Assembly: GCA_035299025.1 (NCBI GenBank)
Contig: DATGXK010000006.1
Span: 105,468-169,467, forward strand
Origin: Leadbetterella sp035299025
GTDB taxonomy: Bacteria; Bacteroidota; Bacteroidia; Cytophagales; Spirosomataceae
Direction of reading: 5' to 3'
DNA length: 64,000 nucleotides
Below the pieces are notes generated by a model, which saw only the letters and a list, made by a program, of their open reading frames with translations, searched no databases and had not been told where the DNA came from. This document shows positions 1 through 8,308 of this stretch, in pieces. A program made the translations under genes and the position numbers. Position 1 is the first letter of the stretch. Every line of letters begins with the position of its first letter.

Positions 1-637
1 CTACGTTTGCAAATCCTGTTTTTCCATGTTTCCATTTTTTAGACTCTAAAAATTGATTATACAAAGCAACAGGAAAATCTGAGGTTATAAAAGATGTTGA
101 AGTTTCATTAATAAGAATTTTATATTCAAGATCCTTTAGACGTTCAATAGTATTTGGCAATATCGAAAGCACCATATCAATAGCATTTCTATGAGTTATT
201 TCAGGTGTGGCAAACTTCTTTGCAGAATCTGGTTGGCTTTCATTTATTAATTTCTCAAAATGCTTTGATTGTTCTGTAATTGAATTAATAATAACTGGAT
301 TTCTAAGATGTGTTAAAGCCACAAACATTAATAAATTTTCTTGGTCAAGACTGTTTTTTTGGGGAAGGCTTTGCGTTTTGATTATATCTTGAATTGTTTT
401 TGAAATTTTATCTTCAATTTTTGAAAGTGCCTCTTCAATTACGCCATCATAGCCATAAAAAAAAGGCTTGGAACCTTGTGTTTTTAACTTTCCTGTTGGA
501 AAATACTTGCCGGAAATTAAATTAAAAAGTCCAATCTGTTTTCCATTTTGCAAATATGAGAAGTTCCTCAAGTAGAATTTTGGAATATAGTGTTGATTCT
601 TTTTTTGAGTTTTTAACGAATAGTCTTCAAAATTCAT
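1..637 (-). CDS. DUF4238 family protein, C-terminus beyond window (partial)
   Basis: My own translation of the minus strand from an ATG at 637 stays open to the window edge (212 codons). The N-terminus carries the DUF4238 hallmark QHYIPKFYLRNFS around residues 13-25, followed by a mixed alpha/beta region rich in Lys, Ile and Asn. DUF4238 proteins are widespread, often in accessory regions, and their biochemical role is not established. No signal peptide or membrane segment is visible, so the protein is probably cytoplasmic. The next gene upstream on the same strand starts at 1231 and ends 126 bp away, so a loose operon is possible. The stop codon lies outside the window. The family call is confident; no function can be assigned. 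Confidence 0.85.
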   Translation of the reverse strand, partial: MNFEDYSLKTQKKNQHYIPKFYLRNFSYLQNGKQIGLFNLISGKYFPTGKLKTQGSKPFFYGYDGVIEEALSKIEDKISKTIQDIIKTQSLPQKNSLDQENLLMFVALTHLRNPVIINSITEQSKHFEKLINESQPDSAKKFATPEITHRNAIDMVLSILPNTIERLKDLEYKILINETSTSFITSDFPVALYNQFLESKKWKHGKTGFANV

Positions 638-763
638 TTGTTTTGATATTTTCTAAGTGGTGCTTTTTTTAATGAGTTTTGCATTTGAGTCAAGTTCAGA
701 GTCCTCTAAAGGGAGACTCTGAACGGACGAATCTCTAAAATGAAACTTTGAATGGTTTAAAGG

Positions 764-1231
764 TTACAATAATTTTATATTTTCTTTTAAATCTAAATAT
801 CTTAACATACTTTCTGAATCAATTTGTACAACCCCATGATTATCAATATTTTCAATTTTTGAGGTCTGTTCTCGAATATCCATTAATTGTTTTTGAATAT
901 AAAGCGTTTGGGCAGTAGAAACGTATTCCAGTTCTCTCGGTTTATGTTCTTTGAAGTAATCTTGGCAAAAAAAGAATGCAGTATTTAAGTCTTTCATGCT
1001 ATCTTTTGTTATCCATGTTTTATTTACTAAATGAATTAGCCAATCCCATACAAGGACTCCCTTATATTCTCTGGTCTCCCACAATCTGGAGCATTCAATG
1101 ATATAATCATATCCTATTTTGCCAACGAGTGAATCTGATTCAACTTGCCAATCTCCAAATTTTATAATTGAGACTTCTTCTGAGGGTTTTTCGTAGTCAA
1201 ATTCCTCTGCTTCTTGATCTGTCATATGCAA
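764..1231 (-). CDS. Hypothetical protein, 155 aa
   Basis: I do not recognise this protein. It is acidic at the N-terminus, with several Trp residues in the middle (VLVWDWLIHL) and a C-terminal helical part with Gln/Lys-rich heptad-like stretches. There is no signal peptide, no transmembrane segment and no obvious catalytic motif. ATG codons at residues 1 and 3 are equally plausible starts. It lies on the same strand and upstream of the DUF4238 gene, with a 126-bp spacer. The size and continuous open frame in AT-rich DNA make it likely to be a real gene. The flanking 1232-1467 is non-coding, very AT-rich, and shows nothing I can name. Confidence 0.6.
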   Translation of the reverse strand: MHMTDQEAEEFDYEKPSEEVSIIKFGDWQVESDSLVGKIGYDYIIECSRLWETREYKGVLVWDWLIHLVNKTWITKDSMKDLNTAFFFCQDYFKEHKPRELEYVSTAQTLYIQKQLMDIREQTSKIENIDNHGVVQIDSESMLRYLDLKENIKLL

Positions 1232-1467
1232 ATAAAGTTACTTATTTTTTAATTCTAATTTTCTATGAAAATACTTCTATCTAATTGGTGACTTAAAGTT
1301 GTGCTAAATTTATTGAGATAGTTTATGAAAACTTTTCAAATGTAATAAATTTTATAATAGGAATTAGGATGTTTGTTTTTTATTAAAACACAACTTTTTT
1401 AGTCCTACTTATTCTCTTATAAAACTTTAATATTTCACATTTTTAAACTAATTTTAATATTTCTGAA

Positions 1468-2685
1468 TCACAATGTCCCCCTCAACTTCTTATACGCCTC
1501 CCAATCAAATTTCTCCAAGAAATCTGTTGCGGCACGAACGCCTCTTTTGAAGAGGTCGAGTTTTTCCTCGTCGGTAATGTCGAAGTTCAGCCAATTGTGT
1601 CCATCGGTGTCTATCATGCCTATCAGGTGCTTGTAGTCGCGGTTTTTGAGTAGAAAATCGTAGTCGTGGAGGTACCGCATGGTGTTGAATATGGCTAAGA
1701 AATACTTCAGGAAGGTTTTTATGCTGTTGAATTTTTGGCGGTCTTTGCCTAGCCTTACGCCAAAAGTAGGTTTGCGTGGCACACCCGCACTCAAGTGAAA
1801 TACATTGATGGGGAAGTTAGACAGCGTGCCGCCATCCACAAAATTGATTTTCTTGGGTACTTCGCCTTCATAGCCCACGGTGTCTTTCCACAAGGTTTCC
1901 TGGTTGGTGGGTAGATTCTGAACGGTGAAAGGCTTGAAAAACAGCGGTATAGACATCGTAGCCCGCACATATTTGGAGGGCGAAACCTCGTCGGAATTCT
2001 TAAAATACAGCTCTTTGTGCAGCGGAAATTCAACTTTGGTCTGGGTAGTCACATCAGAAGCTATGATGGCTATTTTGGAACTGAAAACGGTATTGCCGGT
2101 AACGCCTTCTTTGAGTTTCAATTGGCTGGCCACCGTATTTCTATGGTTTTGTAAGTCGCTCGTCGTGTGGATTTGGTTGTTGTCCAAAATGTTCTTTATC
2201 CAATCTTCAAAGTTTTTGCCTTCGTTTAGGCCCAGTTCTTCTCTTATCAGTCGGAGGAGTTTGCCCAAATTGAAAAGGTTTTTTATACCTACCCAAATCA
2301 TCGGTTGGTCGCTCAGCACATCTTTGATGATTTTCTTTACATAAGGCTCGCCATCCACAAAGTCAAAAAAGTTTTTGTTGCTGATGATATCTATCAATTC
2401 TTCGGAGATAGTAGGGTATTTTGTGGGTTTCACGCTCGCCAACATCATGGCGTTTATGGCTCCAGCAGAGGTGCCGGCCAAGCTGCAGAACTTGATTTTG
2501 GCTTGTTCTAAAGCATACGTATAGCCCACCAATGCAATGCCCAACACGCCACCGCCTTCCATCACGATGTCCACATATTGGTTGCCTTGGTCGTCCAGAG
2601 TATCGGATACTTTTGGTTTTTTGGTTTGTATGTTGGCAATTAAATCCCGTATCTCCTGGTCTTCGGTGAAGTCTTTTATATTCAT
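1468..2685 (-). CDS. Patatin-like phospholipase
   Basis: A 405-aa patatin-family serine lipase/acyl hydrolase. The glycine-rich oxyanion loop GGGVLG is at residues 44-49, the nucleophile elbow GTSAG at 71-75 (Ser73), and the catalytic-dyad Asp at 284 in DGG. Ser and Asp form the catalytic dyad in this family, which hydrolyses acyl esters of phospholipids. No signal peptide is seen, so it is probably cytosolic or membrane-peripheral. I chose the ATG at 2685. The frame stays open for 92 more codons upstream, but that extension translates the intergenic repeat and has no patatin homology. A weak promoter-like pair (TTG at 2727-2729, TATCTTCA at 2699-2706, minus strand) sits just upstream. The substrate is unknown. 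Confidence 0.9.
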   Translation of the reverse strand: MNIKDFTEDQEIRDLIANIQTKKPKVSDTLDDQGNQYVDIVMEGGGVLGIALVGYTYALEQAKIKFCSLAGTSAGAINAMMLASVKPTKYPTISEELIDIISNKNFFDFVDGEPYVKKIIKDVLSDQPMIWVGIKNLFNLGKLLRLIREELGLNEGKNFEDWIKNILDNNQIHTTSDLQNHRNTVASQLKLKEGVTGNTVFSSKIAIIASDVTTQTKVEFPLHKELYFKNSDEVSPSKYVRATMSIPLFFKPFTVQNLPTNQETLWKDTVGYEGEVPKKINFVDGGTLSNFPINVFHLSAGVPRKPTFGVRLGKDRQKFNSIKTFLKYFLAIFNTMRYLHDYDFLLKNRDYKHLIGMIDTDGHNWLNFDITDEEKLDLFKRGVRAATDFLEKFDWEAYKKLRGTL

Positions 2686-3339
2686 GGCTTTTTTGTTTTG
2701 AAGATAAGGTTTTAAGGCATTAGTTGCAAGTAAGTTGTTGGAAATCAGGGGTAAATACGTAATGATATGCGTAGATTGTACTTGTGTGTTAAGGTGCGGG
2801 CTAATTTGTTTATCAATGCTGTGTTGAATTCTCTTTCGACGCTTGGCCAGCGGGGCATTCTTTTTTTGCGAGTCGTCGCACCGTTCGAAAAAAAACGAAC
2901 GGAGGGGTCCGACCCCAAAAAAACAACACGGCAGCGGCCGACCGTACACAAACTCACACACTCAAAATTCTGCAAGAACTCTCCTTAATGTTGGAATTCT
3001 AGTGAGCAGAATTTTGATTGTTTTCAAACAGTGCTGGCTGATATAATGAACCATTTGTATTTATTTATCGCTGGTGTCAGTATTAAAGAAACAAATTGTT
3101 CATTATAGTTTCTGAACAGTCCGTTGTAAAATTTTGATTTGACAATTCTTCTCAGAATTACTGAACCTTTTCAAAATTTTACAGAGGATCATTGTTCAGA
3201 AAGTGTTTTTTTTGATACTTTTTTTTTGAAAAAAAAGTATGCCTGCCTGGCAAGGCACGCAAAGTATAATTTAATCTGTTTTTATTACACAGAAACTTCA
3301 TCTATAATTTTTCATAACTCTTAAAAAAGACATCTTTCT
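2686..3339. other. Long intergenic region with repeat copy 1 and a hairpin
   Basis: No gene is supported between the patatin start and the TetR promoter. Short open frames here are translations of the structured repeat at 2878-3056. A perfect 12-bp inverted repeat, ATACTTTTTTTT / AAAAAAAAGTAT, spans 3215-3240 around a 2-base centre. It could act as a bidirectional terminator between the minus-strand patatin and plus-strand TetR units. A small GC-rich TGCC/GGCA hairpin follows at about 3241-3258. Confidence 0.6.
2878..3056 (+). repeat. Structured intergenic repeat, copy 1
   Basis: This segment is repeated at 9569-9751. Near-identical blocks are GCACCGTTCGAAAAAAAACG at the left end, CACGGCAGCGGCCGACCGT in the middle, ACACTCAAAATTCT after it, and CAGTGCTGGCTG with AATGAACCATTT at the right end. 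It folds into successive hairpins: CGTTCG/CGAACG with an A8 loop (2882-2901), GGGGT/ACCCC (2904-2916), and a perfect 12-bp arm pair TCAAAATTCTGC (2962-2973) with GCAGAATTTTGA (3006-3017). In the other copy the stems are kept although several stem bases differ. Confidence 0.8.
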
Positions 3340-3370
3340 TTTGCTTTTTCAAAATCGCATCATACATTTG
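3340..3370 (+). promoter_or_regulatory. Bacteroidota-type promoter of the TetR/efflux operon
   Basis: TTTG at 3340-3343 and TACATTTG at 3363-3370 are separated by 19 bp. This matches the Bacteroidota primary-sigma consensus TTTG / TAnnTTTG with normal spacing. Transcription would start near 3377, at the edge of a perfect palindrome and about 43 bp before the TetR start codon. Confidence 0.65.
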
Positions 3371-3376
3371 TTCAAA

Positions 3377-3396
3377 ATTTAACCATTTGGTTAAAT
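3377..3396. promoter_or_regulatory. TetR operator palindrome
   Basis: ATTTAACCATTTGGTTAAAT is a perfect inverted repeat: 9-bp arms around TT. It lies directly downstream of the -7 box and upstream of the TetR GTG start. A second, degenerate TTTAGTTAAA half-like motif follows at about 3400. The position and symmetry fit an autoregulatory TetR binding site. Confidence 0.65.
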
Positions 3397-3419
3397 CATT
3401 TAGTTAAACTATTTGGATA

Positions 3420-4022
3420 GTGTCTACGGAAGAGAAAATTATTAAGGCCGCCGAGGAGGTTTTTATTGAGCAAGGATATGATGGGGCTCGTATGCAAGAG
3501 ATTGCCGACAGGGCCGAAATCAACAAGGCCATGTTGCACTATTATTTCAGATCGAAGGAAATGCTTTTTGAGAAGATTTTCGAAGAAAAAGTAAAAGTGG
3601 TTTTCCCAACCATCAGCGAGCAAATGAAATCTTACGAGGGCTTCACGGATAAGGTTTGTTTTTTTATTGAACAGTATTACGAAATCCTTATCAAATACCC
3701 ATATATGCCGTTTTTTGTCATTTCTACCATCAACAGAAAAGACGACAAACATTTCATCAAAAAACTACCCTTTGGTTTTATCAAGGAGATTTTCTTCGAA
3801 AGCTTTTTTAGCGATCTTCAGTCGGGCAAAATCAGGGAGGTAAATCCGTTTCAGTTTGCTGTAAGCGTCATGGGCATGAGTATATTTCCTTTTCTGACTC
3901 GGCCGGCCATGAAAGAACTGATAGGCATCAACGACGAGCAGTTTCAGCTGCTCATGCAACAAAGAATAGACGAACTAAAAAATTATGTTAAACTTATTTT
4001 AACACCTACAAATCATGCGTAA
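3420..4022 (+). CDS. TetR/AcrR family transcriptional regulator
   Basis: A 200-aa repressor-type regulator. The N-terminal TetR helix-turn-helix spans about residues 6-50, with the family pattern IADRAEINKAMLHYYFRSKE leading into the first helix of the ligand domain. The rest is an all-helical ligand/dimerisation domain. The start is a GTG at 3420; no in-frame ATG precedes the HTH. The stop codon overlaps the start of the TolC-like gene by 8 bp, so it is the first gene of the efflux operon. A perfect palindrome upstream (3377-3396) suggests autorepression relieved by a transported compound. The ligand cannot be told from sequence. Confidence 0.9.
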   Translation: MSTEEKIIKAAEEVFIEQGYDGARMQEIADRAEINKAMLHYYFRSKEMLFEKIFEEKVKVVFPTISEQMKSYEGFTDKVCFFIEQYYEILIKYPYMPFFVISTINRKDDKHFIKKLPFGFIKEIFFESFFSDLQSGKIREVNPFQFAVSVMGMSIFPFLTRPAMKELIGINDEQFQLLMQQRIDELKNYVKLILTPTNHA

Positions 4023-5286
4023 ATTTTCGCTCATGGTATTGTTTTTTTGTGCTGTAAATTTTGGATTTGCTCAGTCTAAAGTTACACTCGAACAATGCCT
4101 AGATTTATCAGAAACTCACCACCCAAACGCGGCCAATCTGCCTTTGATCAGGCAAGCGGCTGATTTACAGGTGAGGTTGCTTAATAGTAATTATCTCCCA
4201 CAGACCAGCTTGGGCGGACAAGCCAGTTGGCAGTCGGAAGTAACTAGTTTACCCATTTCTTTACCCAATGTGTCTATTTCGCCACCGCCCAAAGACCAGT
4301 ATAGAGCCACCTTGGATGTGGTACAGAATATATGGGATGGGGGAGTGTTGTCCAAACAAAAAGAAGTGGCAGTGGCCAGTGCCAAGGCTGAGGAGCAAAA
4401 AATGGTGACGGATCTATACCAAATAAAAGAGCAAGTGAGCGGCCTTTATTTTGGGATTTTGTTTGCTGAAAAACAAATAGAAAATGCACAGATTCTAAAA
4501 AAAGATTTGGAGTTGAAGTCAGAGAAAATGAGGGCGGCTATCAGCAATGGTACTGCCATAAAATCGAATCTGTTGGCCCTAGATGCCAAGCTTTTAGAAG
4601 TGAACCAATTGCTCACCGATGCCCAAAAAAGAAGGAAAAGCTCAGTGGAAGCTTTAGAGCTTTTAACAGGAAAAACAATAGATGAAACCACCGTTTTTGA
4701 GCTTCCAAGTTTTGTCTCTACGGTTTCTCAAGATATTTCTAGACCTGAATTACTGCTTTTAGACAGCCAGAAAAGTGTCCTGATTATTAATCAGGAAATG
4801 GTAAAAGCCAAGAATTTGCCAAAAATATCGGCCTTTGCAACAGGTGGCTATGGAAAGCCTGGTCTGAATTTTTTGGCCAATTCGTTTGGGACTTATTTCA
4901 TCGGCGGAGTGAATTTTAAAGTGCCTTTGAGTTTCTTGTACAGCGGTTCGCAAAACAATGAAATTCAGCAGATAAGGATTTCTCAACAGAAAATTGATAC
5001 CCAAAAAGAGTCTTTTATTTTGGCAACAAAAATCAAGTTAAGTAATCAAAATCAAGAAATTGAAAGGCTAGAAAGCATGGTTACGACGGATGTCAAGATT
5101 TTGGAAATAAGAAAACAAATCAAACAAACGGCGGAAGCTCAGCTAGACAACGGCATCATAACGGCCTCAGACTTTCTGACCGAACTGACCAATGAAGATA
5201 TCGCCAAACAAAATAGCATTTTGCATGAGGTACAGTTGCTTCAAGCCAAGTTTAACTTGAAAATTATTTCGGGGAATTTGAAGTGA
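4015..5286 (+). CDS. TolC family outer-membrane efflux protein
   Basis: A 423-aa protein with a Sec signal peptide (residues 1-19, ending GFAQ) and the two internally repeated helical/beta OEP segments of TolC proteins. It contains long coiled-coil helices (about residues 120-220 and 310-400) and the LEQCLDLSETHHP-like N-terminal motif typical of the family. It would form the outer-membrane channel of a tripartite exporter with the downstream HlyD-like lipoprotein and ABC transporter. It overlaps the TetR gene by 8 bp. The 219-bp spacer after it holds imperfect direct repeats of GGCATTGAGG and no gene; a second promoter there cannot be excluded. Confidence 0.92.
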   Translation: MRKFSLMVLFFCAVNFGFAQSKVTLEQCLDLSETHHPNAANLPLIRQAADLQVRLLNSNYLPQTSLGGQASWQSEVTSLPISLPNVSISPPPKDQYRATLDVVQNIWDGGVLSKQKEVAVASAKAEEQKMVTDLYQIKEQVSGLYFGILFAEKQIENAQILKKDLELKSEKMRAAISNGTAIKSNLLALDAKLLEVNQLLTDAQKRRKSSVEALELLTGKTIDETTVFELPSFVSTVSQDISRPELLLLDSQKSVLIINQEMVKAKNLPKISAFATGGYGKPGLNFLANSFGTYFIGGVNFKVPLSFLYSGSQNNEIQQIRISQQKIDTQKESFILATKIKLSNQNQEIERLESMVTTDVKILEIRKQIKQTAEAQLDNGIITASDFLTELTNEDIAKQNSILHEVQLLQAKFNLKIISGNLK

Positions 5287-5505
5287 GGGTTTTTGGGGAG
5301 GCATTGAGGGATAAAGGCATTGAGGCAAGGATGCACAAAGGCAAAAGGCATTGCAGAACAAAGTCATTGAGCACTTCTCACTATATGATGATTCTCAGCT
5401 TGGGTCACTGAGCACAATGAATTTAGATGATAATCTAAATGAAATTGCGACCGTAGGTCTCGAAGTGGCCGAATCGAACAAAAATATTTTAAAATAGATA
5501 AAAAA

Positions 5506-6483
5506 ATGAAAAAATTATTCTTCTCCATTTTAGTTCTAACGCTTGTATCTGCTTGCAAATCAGGCGACCAGGCTTTTGATGCTACGGGTGTGTTCGAGGC
5601 CGCCGAAACCATTGTTTCATCAGAAAGCAATGGTAAAATACTGACTTTCAATATTGAAGAAGGCTCGGTGCTTACAGCCAATCAGCTGGTAGGAACCATC
5701 GATTGTCAGAATCTGGGTTTGCAAAAAGCCCAAGTGGAGGCCAGTATGGATGCACTTTCTGAAAAACGAAATGATGCTTCGCCCCAAACGCAGATTTTGA
5801 AAGAGCAAATCAATGCCCAAGTGGCCCAAATAGCGGCTCAAAGAGAACAATTGAAGAATCTGGAGAAAGAAAAGGGTCGTTTGCAGAACTTGGTAAAAGC
5901 TGATGCCATTCCCACCAAACAACTGGATGATTTACTTGGTCAGTATGAAGTTTTGAAAAAACAGATATCGGCCATGGAAACCAGTGTGGGCGTTTTGAGA
6001 CAACAAATTAAATCTCAAGAAGCACAGGTGGGTATTCAAAACCGTGGAATATTAAGTGAGAAAAAGCCCTTGATGGAGCGTGTAGCTCAGATTGAAGACC
6101 AAATCAAAAGATGTAGCATCGTAAATTCTACGCCGGGAACTGTTTTGGTAAAATTTGCCGAAGCCAACGAGGTGACGGCCATGGGCAAGCCTTTGTACAA
6201 AATAGCAGACATGGAAAACATGGTTTTGCGTGCCTACATCACCGGCGATCAGCTGGCCAAAATAAAAACCAACCAGACCGTAAAGGTATTTGTAGATAAA
6301 GGCAAAGACGAGTACAAAGAACTCAGTGGCGTGGTGGAATGGATAGCGTCCAAGGCGGAGTTTACACCCAAAACCATCCAAACCAAAGACGAAAGGGCCA
6401 ACTTGGTATATGCCACCAAAATAAAGGTGAAAAATGATGGATTCTTGAAAATAGGAATGTACGGCGAAGTGAAATTGCCTTGA
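5506..6483 (+). CDS. HlyD-family membrane fusion lipoprotein
   Basis: A 325-aa periplasmic adaptor. The signal peptide ends at a lipobox-like LVSAC with Cys17, so it is probably a lipoprotein. It then has a biotinyl-lipoyl half-motif (about 30-70), a long coiled-coil hairpin (about 75-200), the second lipoyl half (about 205-240) and a beta-barrel domain (240-320), the usual RND/HlyD adaptor order. It resembles E. coli YhiI/YbhG, which partner with two-ATPase, two-permease ABC exporters. It is followed by the first ATPase gene after 1 bp, so translation is likely coupled. It would bridge the inner-membrane ABC complex to the TolC-like channel. Confidence 0.9.
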   Translation: MKKLFFSILVLTLVSACKSGDQAFDATGVFEAAETIVSSESNGKILTFNIEEGSVLTANQLVGTIDCQNLGLQKAQVEASMDALSEKRNDASPQTQILKEQINAQVAQIAAQREQLKNLEKEKGRLQNLVKADAIPTKQLDDLLGQYEVLKKQISAMETSVGVLRQQIKSQEAQVGIQNRGILSEKKPLMERVAQIEDQIKRCSIVNSTPGTVLVKFAEANEVTAMGKPLYKIADMENMVLRAYITGDQLAKIKTNQTVKVFVDKGKDEYKELSGVVEWIASKAEFTPKTIQTKDERANLVYATKIKVKNDGFLKIGMYGEVKLP

Positions 6484-6484
6484 T

Positions 6485-7414
6485 ATGTCGAGTATTTCAG
6501 TAAAAAATATCACAAAAACCTATGAAAAGGGGAAGGTTTTGGCTCTGGACAACATCAGTCTGGAGGTAAAATCAGGAGAGCTTTTCGGGCTAATTGGACC
6601 TGATGGGGCGGGAAAAACCACGCTTTTCAGGATTCTGACCACATTGTTGGAGGCCGACCAAGGTCAAGCGACAGTGGCAGGCTTGGATGTGGTCAAAAAT
6701 CTTTGGGATATCAGAAAAATAGTGGGCTATATGCCGGGTAAATTCTCTCTTTATCAAGACCTTAGCATAGAAGAAAATCTGAATTTCTTTGCTACGGTTT
6801 TTAATACTACCGTCGAAGAGAATTTCCATTTGATAGAAGATATTTATGTGCAGATAGAGCCTTTTAAAAAGCGTCTAGCAGGAAAGCTGTCAGGCGGAAT
6901 GAAACAAAAACTCGCCTTGTGTTGTGCTTTGATTCATCAGCCCAAAGTGCTTTTTTTGGACGAACCCACCACAGGGGTCGATCCCGTTTCGAGAAAAGAA
7001 TTTTGGGATATGTTGGATAGACTAAAAGAAAGGGGAATAACGATTTTGGTCTCGACACCCTACATGGATGAAGCCAGCCGTTGCGACAGAATTGCCTTGA
7101 TACAAAAAGGGAAAATCTTGGATATTGATACTTTGGAGAATATCATCTCAAAAAATACACAGTTGCTTTTGGCTGTAAAAGGGGAGGAGCGTTTCCGACT
7201 TTTGAACGACATCCGGGCTTACGAAGATACGCTCACTTGTTTTGCTTTTGGAGAAGAAAACCACGTGGTGTTGAAATCAGGCAAAGAAAAAATAGATTTT
7301 TTGAGCAAATATTTAGCAGACAAAAAGCACAAAGGGGTAGAAATAAAACCAATAGAACCCAACATTGAGGATACTTTTATAAAGCTCATGTTAGAATCTG
7401 AAAACGCCCAATGA
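6485..7414 (+). CDS. ABC transporter ATP-binding protein (first)
   Basis: A 309-aa nucleotide-binding subunit. Walker A GPDGAGKTT is at 38-46, the signature LSGGMKQK at 135-142, and Walker B VLFLDE at 155-160 followed by PTTGVD. The switch-region His is replaced in STPYMDEA, a change common in the first NBD of RbbA/YbhF-type pairs. A C-terminal extension after residue 215 is typical of ABC-2 exporters. The gene lies 1 bp after the adaptor gene and overlaps the next ATPase by 4 bp (ATGA). The pair replaces the fused double-NBD protein seen in E. coli. It is cytoplasmic and energises the two ABC-2 permeases encoded downstream. Confidence 0.93.
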   Translation: MSSISVKNITKTYEKGKVLALDNISLEVKSGELFGLIGPDGAGKTTLFRILTTLLEADQGQATVAGLDVVKNLWDIRKIVGYMPGKFSLYQDLSIEENLNFFATVFNTTVEENFHLIEDIYVQIEPFKKRLAGKLSGGMKQKLALCCALIHQPKVLFLDEPTTGVDPVSRKEFWDMLDRLKERGITILVSTPYMDEASRCDRIALIQKGKILDIDTLENIISKNTQLLLAVKGEERFRLLNDIRAYEDTLTCFAFGEENHVVLKSGKEKIDFLSKYLADKKHKGVEIKPIEPNIEDTFIKLMLESENAQ

Positions 7415-8154
7415 TGTCAGAAATAGTGATACATACCAAAAACCTAACCCGAAAATTTGGCGATTTCGTGGCGGTTAATAACATTTCTTTCGATGTAAAA
7501 GCAGGGGAGATTTTTGGCTTTTTGGGAGCCAATGGTGCAGGTAAAACGACTGCCATGAAAATCCTTTGTGGACTTTTAAGTCCTACTTCAGGGGTGGCGA
7601 GTGTTGCGGGATTTGATGTTTACAAAGAGAATGAGCAGATAAAAGAGAACATCGGCTACATGAGTCAAAAATTTTCCCTTTACGAAAATCTAACTGTAAG
7701 AGAGAATATTACGTTTTTTGGAGGAATATATGGAATAGCTCGTAAAAGTTTGAAAATCAAGTCGGAAGAATTGATTCAAAGACTGGGTCTTGGTCCAGAA
7801 GCAGATAAACTGGTAGGTTCTTTGCCCTTGGGCTGGAAACAGAAAATTTCGTTTTCGGTGGCTATTTTGCACAATCCTAAGGTGGTTTTTCTTGATGAAC
7901 CCACTGGTGGGGTGGATCCAATTACCCGTAGGCAATTTTGGGATATGATTTATGAAGCTTCTGCAAAAGGAATCACAGTTTTTGTGACCACACATTACAT
8001 GGACGAAGCGGAATATTGCGATCGGGTATCTATCATGGTTGATGGATCGATAGCGGCTATGGGAAGACCCTCAGAGCTGAAACAGCAGTTTGGTGTGGAG
8101 AATATGGACGGTGTGTTTTTACAGTTGGCAAGAGGAGCGAAGCGTTCAGAGTGA
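7411..8154 (+). CDS. ABC transporter ATP-binding protein (second)
   Basis: A 247-aa NBD with Walker A GANGAGKTT (39-47), Walker B VVFLDE and a canonical switch His in TTHYMDEA. The signature is the degenerate LPLGWKQK instead of LSGGQ. This form is usual in the second NBD of YbhF/RbbA-type exporters, so the two ATPases probably work as an asymmetric heterodimer. The start is an ATGATG overlapping the stop of the previous gene. The next gene begins 154 bp later, across a small repetitive spacer. The substrate is unknown; the related systems export cationic drugs or dyes. Confidence 0.92.
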   Translation: MMSEIVIHTKNLTRKFGDFVAVNNISFDVKAGEIFGFLGANGAGKTTAMKILCGLLSPTSGVASVAGFDVYKENEQIKENIGYMSQKFSLYENLTVRENITFFGGIYGIARKSLKIKSEELIQRLGLGPEADKLVGSLPLGWKQKISFSVAILHNPKVVFLDEPTGGVDPITRRQFWDMIYEASAKGITVFVTTHYMDEAEYCDRVSIMVDGSIAAMGRPSELKQQFGVENMDGVFLQLARGAKRSE

Positions 8155-8199
8155 CTTAAGGCTTTTTATTGATTAAGAGGTAATTGAAAAAAAAGAAAG

Positions 8200-8305
8200 T
8201 TATTACACAAAGAAGACACAAAATCCACAAAGAAAAGAATGCTTACAAAAATACAAGGATGAATAAAAGCTTAGCGTCATTGCGTCTTTGCGGTAAAATA
8301 TAAAA
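8200..8305 (+). repeat. Near-palindromic intergenic element
   Basis: The spacer inside the operon starts with ACACAAAGAAGACAC and ends with GCGTCTTTGCGGTAA, which are imperfect inverted complements of each other. AAAG-rich units lie between. From memory, short elements ending in CTTTGCGGT are common between Bacteroidota genes. A shorter related stretch (TTAGCGTCTTAGCTGTAAAT) lies at about 42809-42828, just before another gene. No coding potential is seen. Confidence 0.45.
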
Positions 8306-8308
8306 AAC

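Noticed and set aside
207..392. Plus-strand 61-aa ORF
   Set aside because: It lies antisense within the DUF4238 gene, whose frame is supported by its family motif.
2745..3046. Short ORFs on both strands and the 92-codon N-terminal extension of the patatin gene
   Set aside because: They translate the structured repeat; the second copy at 9.6 kb gives similar meaningless frames, and the patatin domain begins after the ATG at 2685.
3139..3324. 61-aa plus-strand ORF upstream of TetR
   Set aside because: It spans the 12-bp-arm hairpin at 3215-3240 and is Phe/Tyr-rich from poly-T; probably non-coding.
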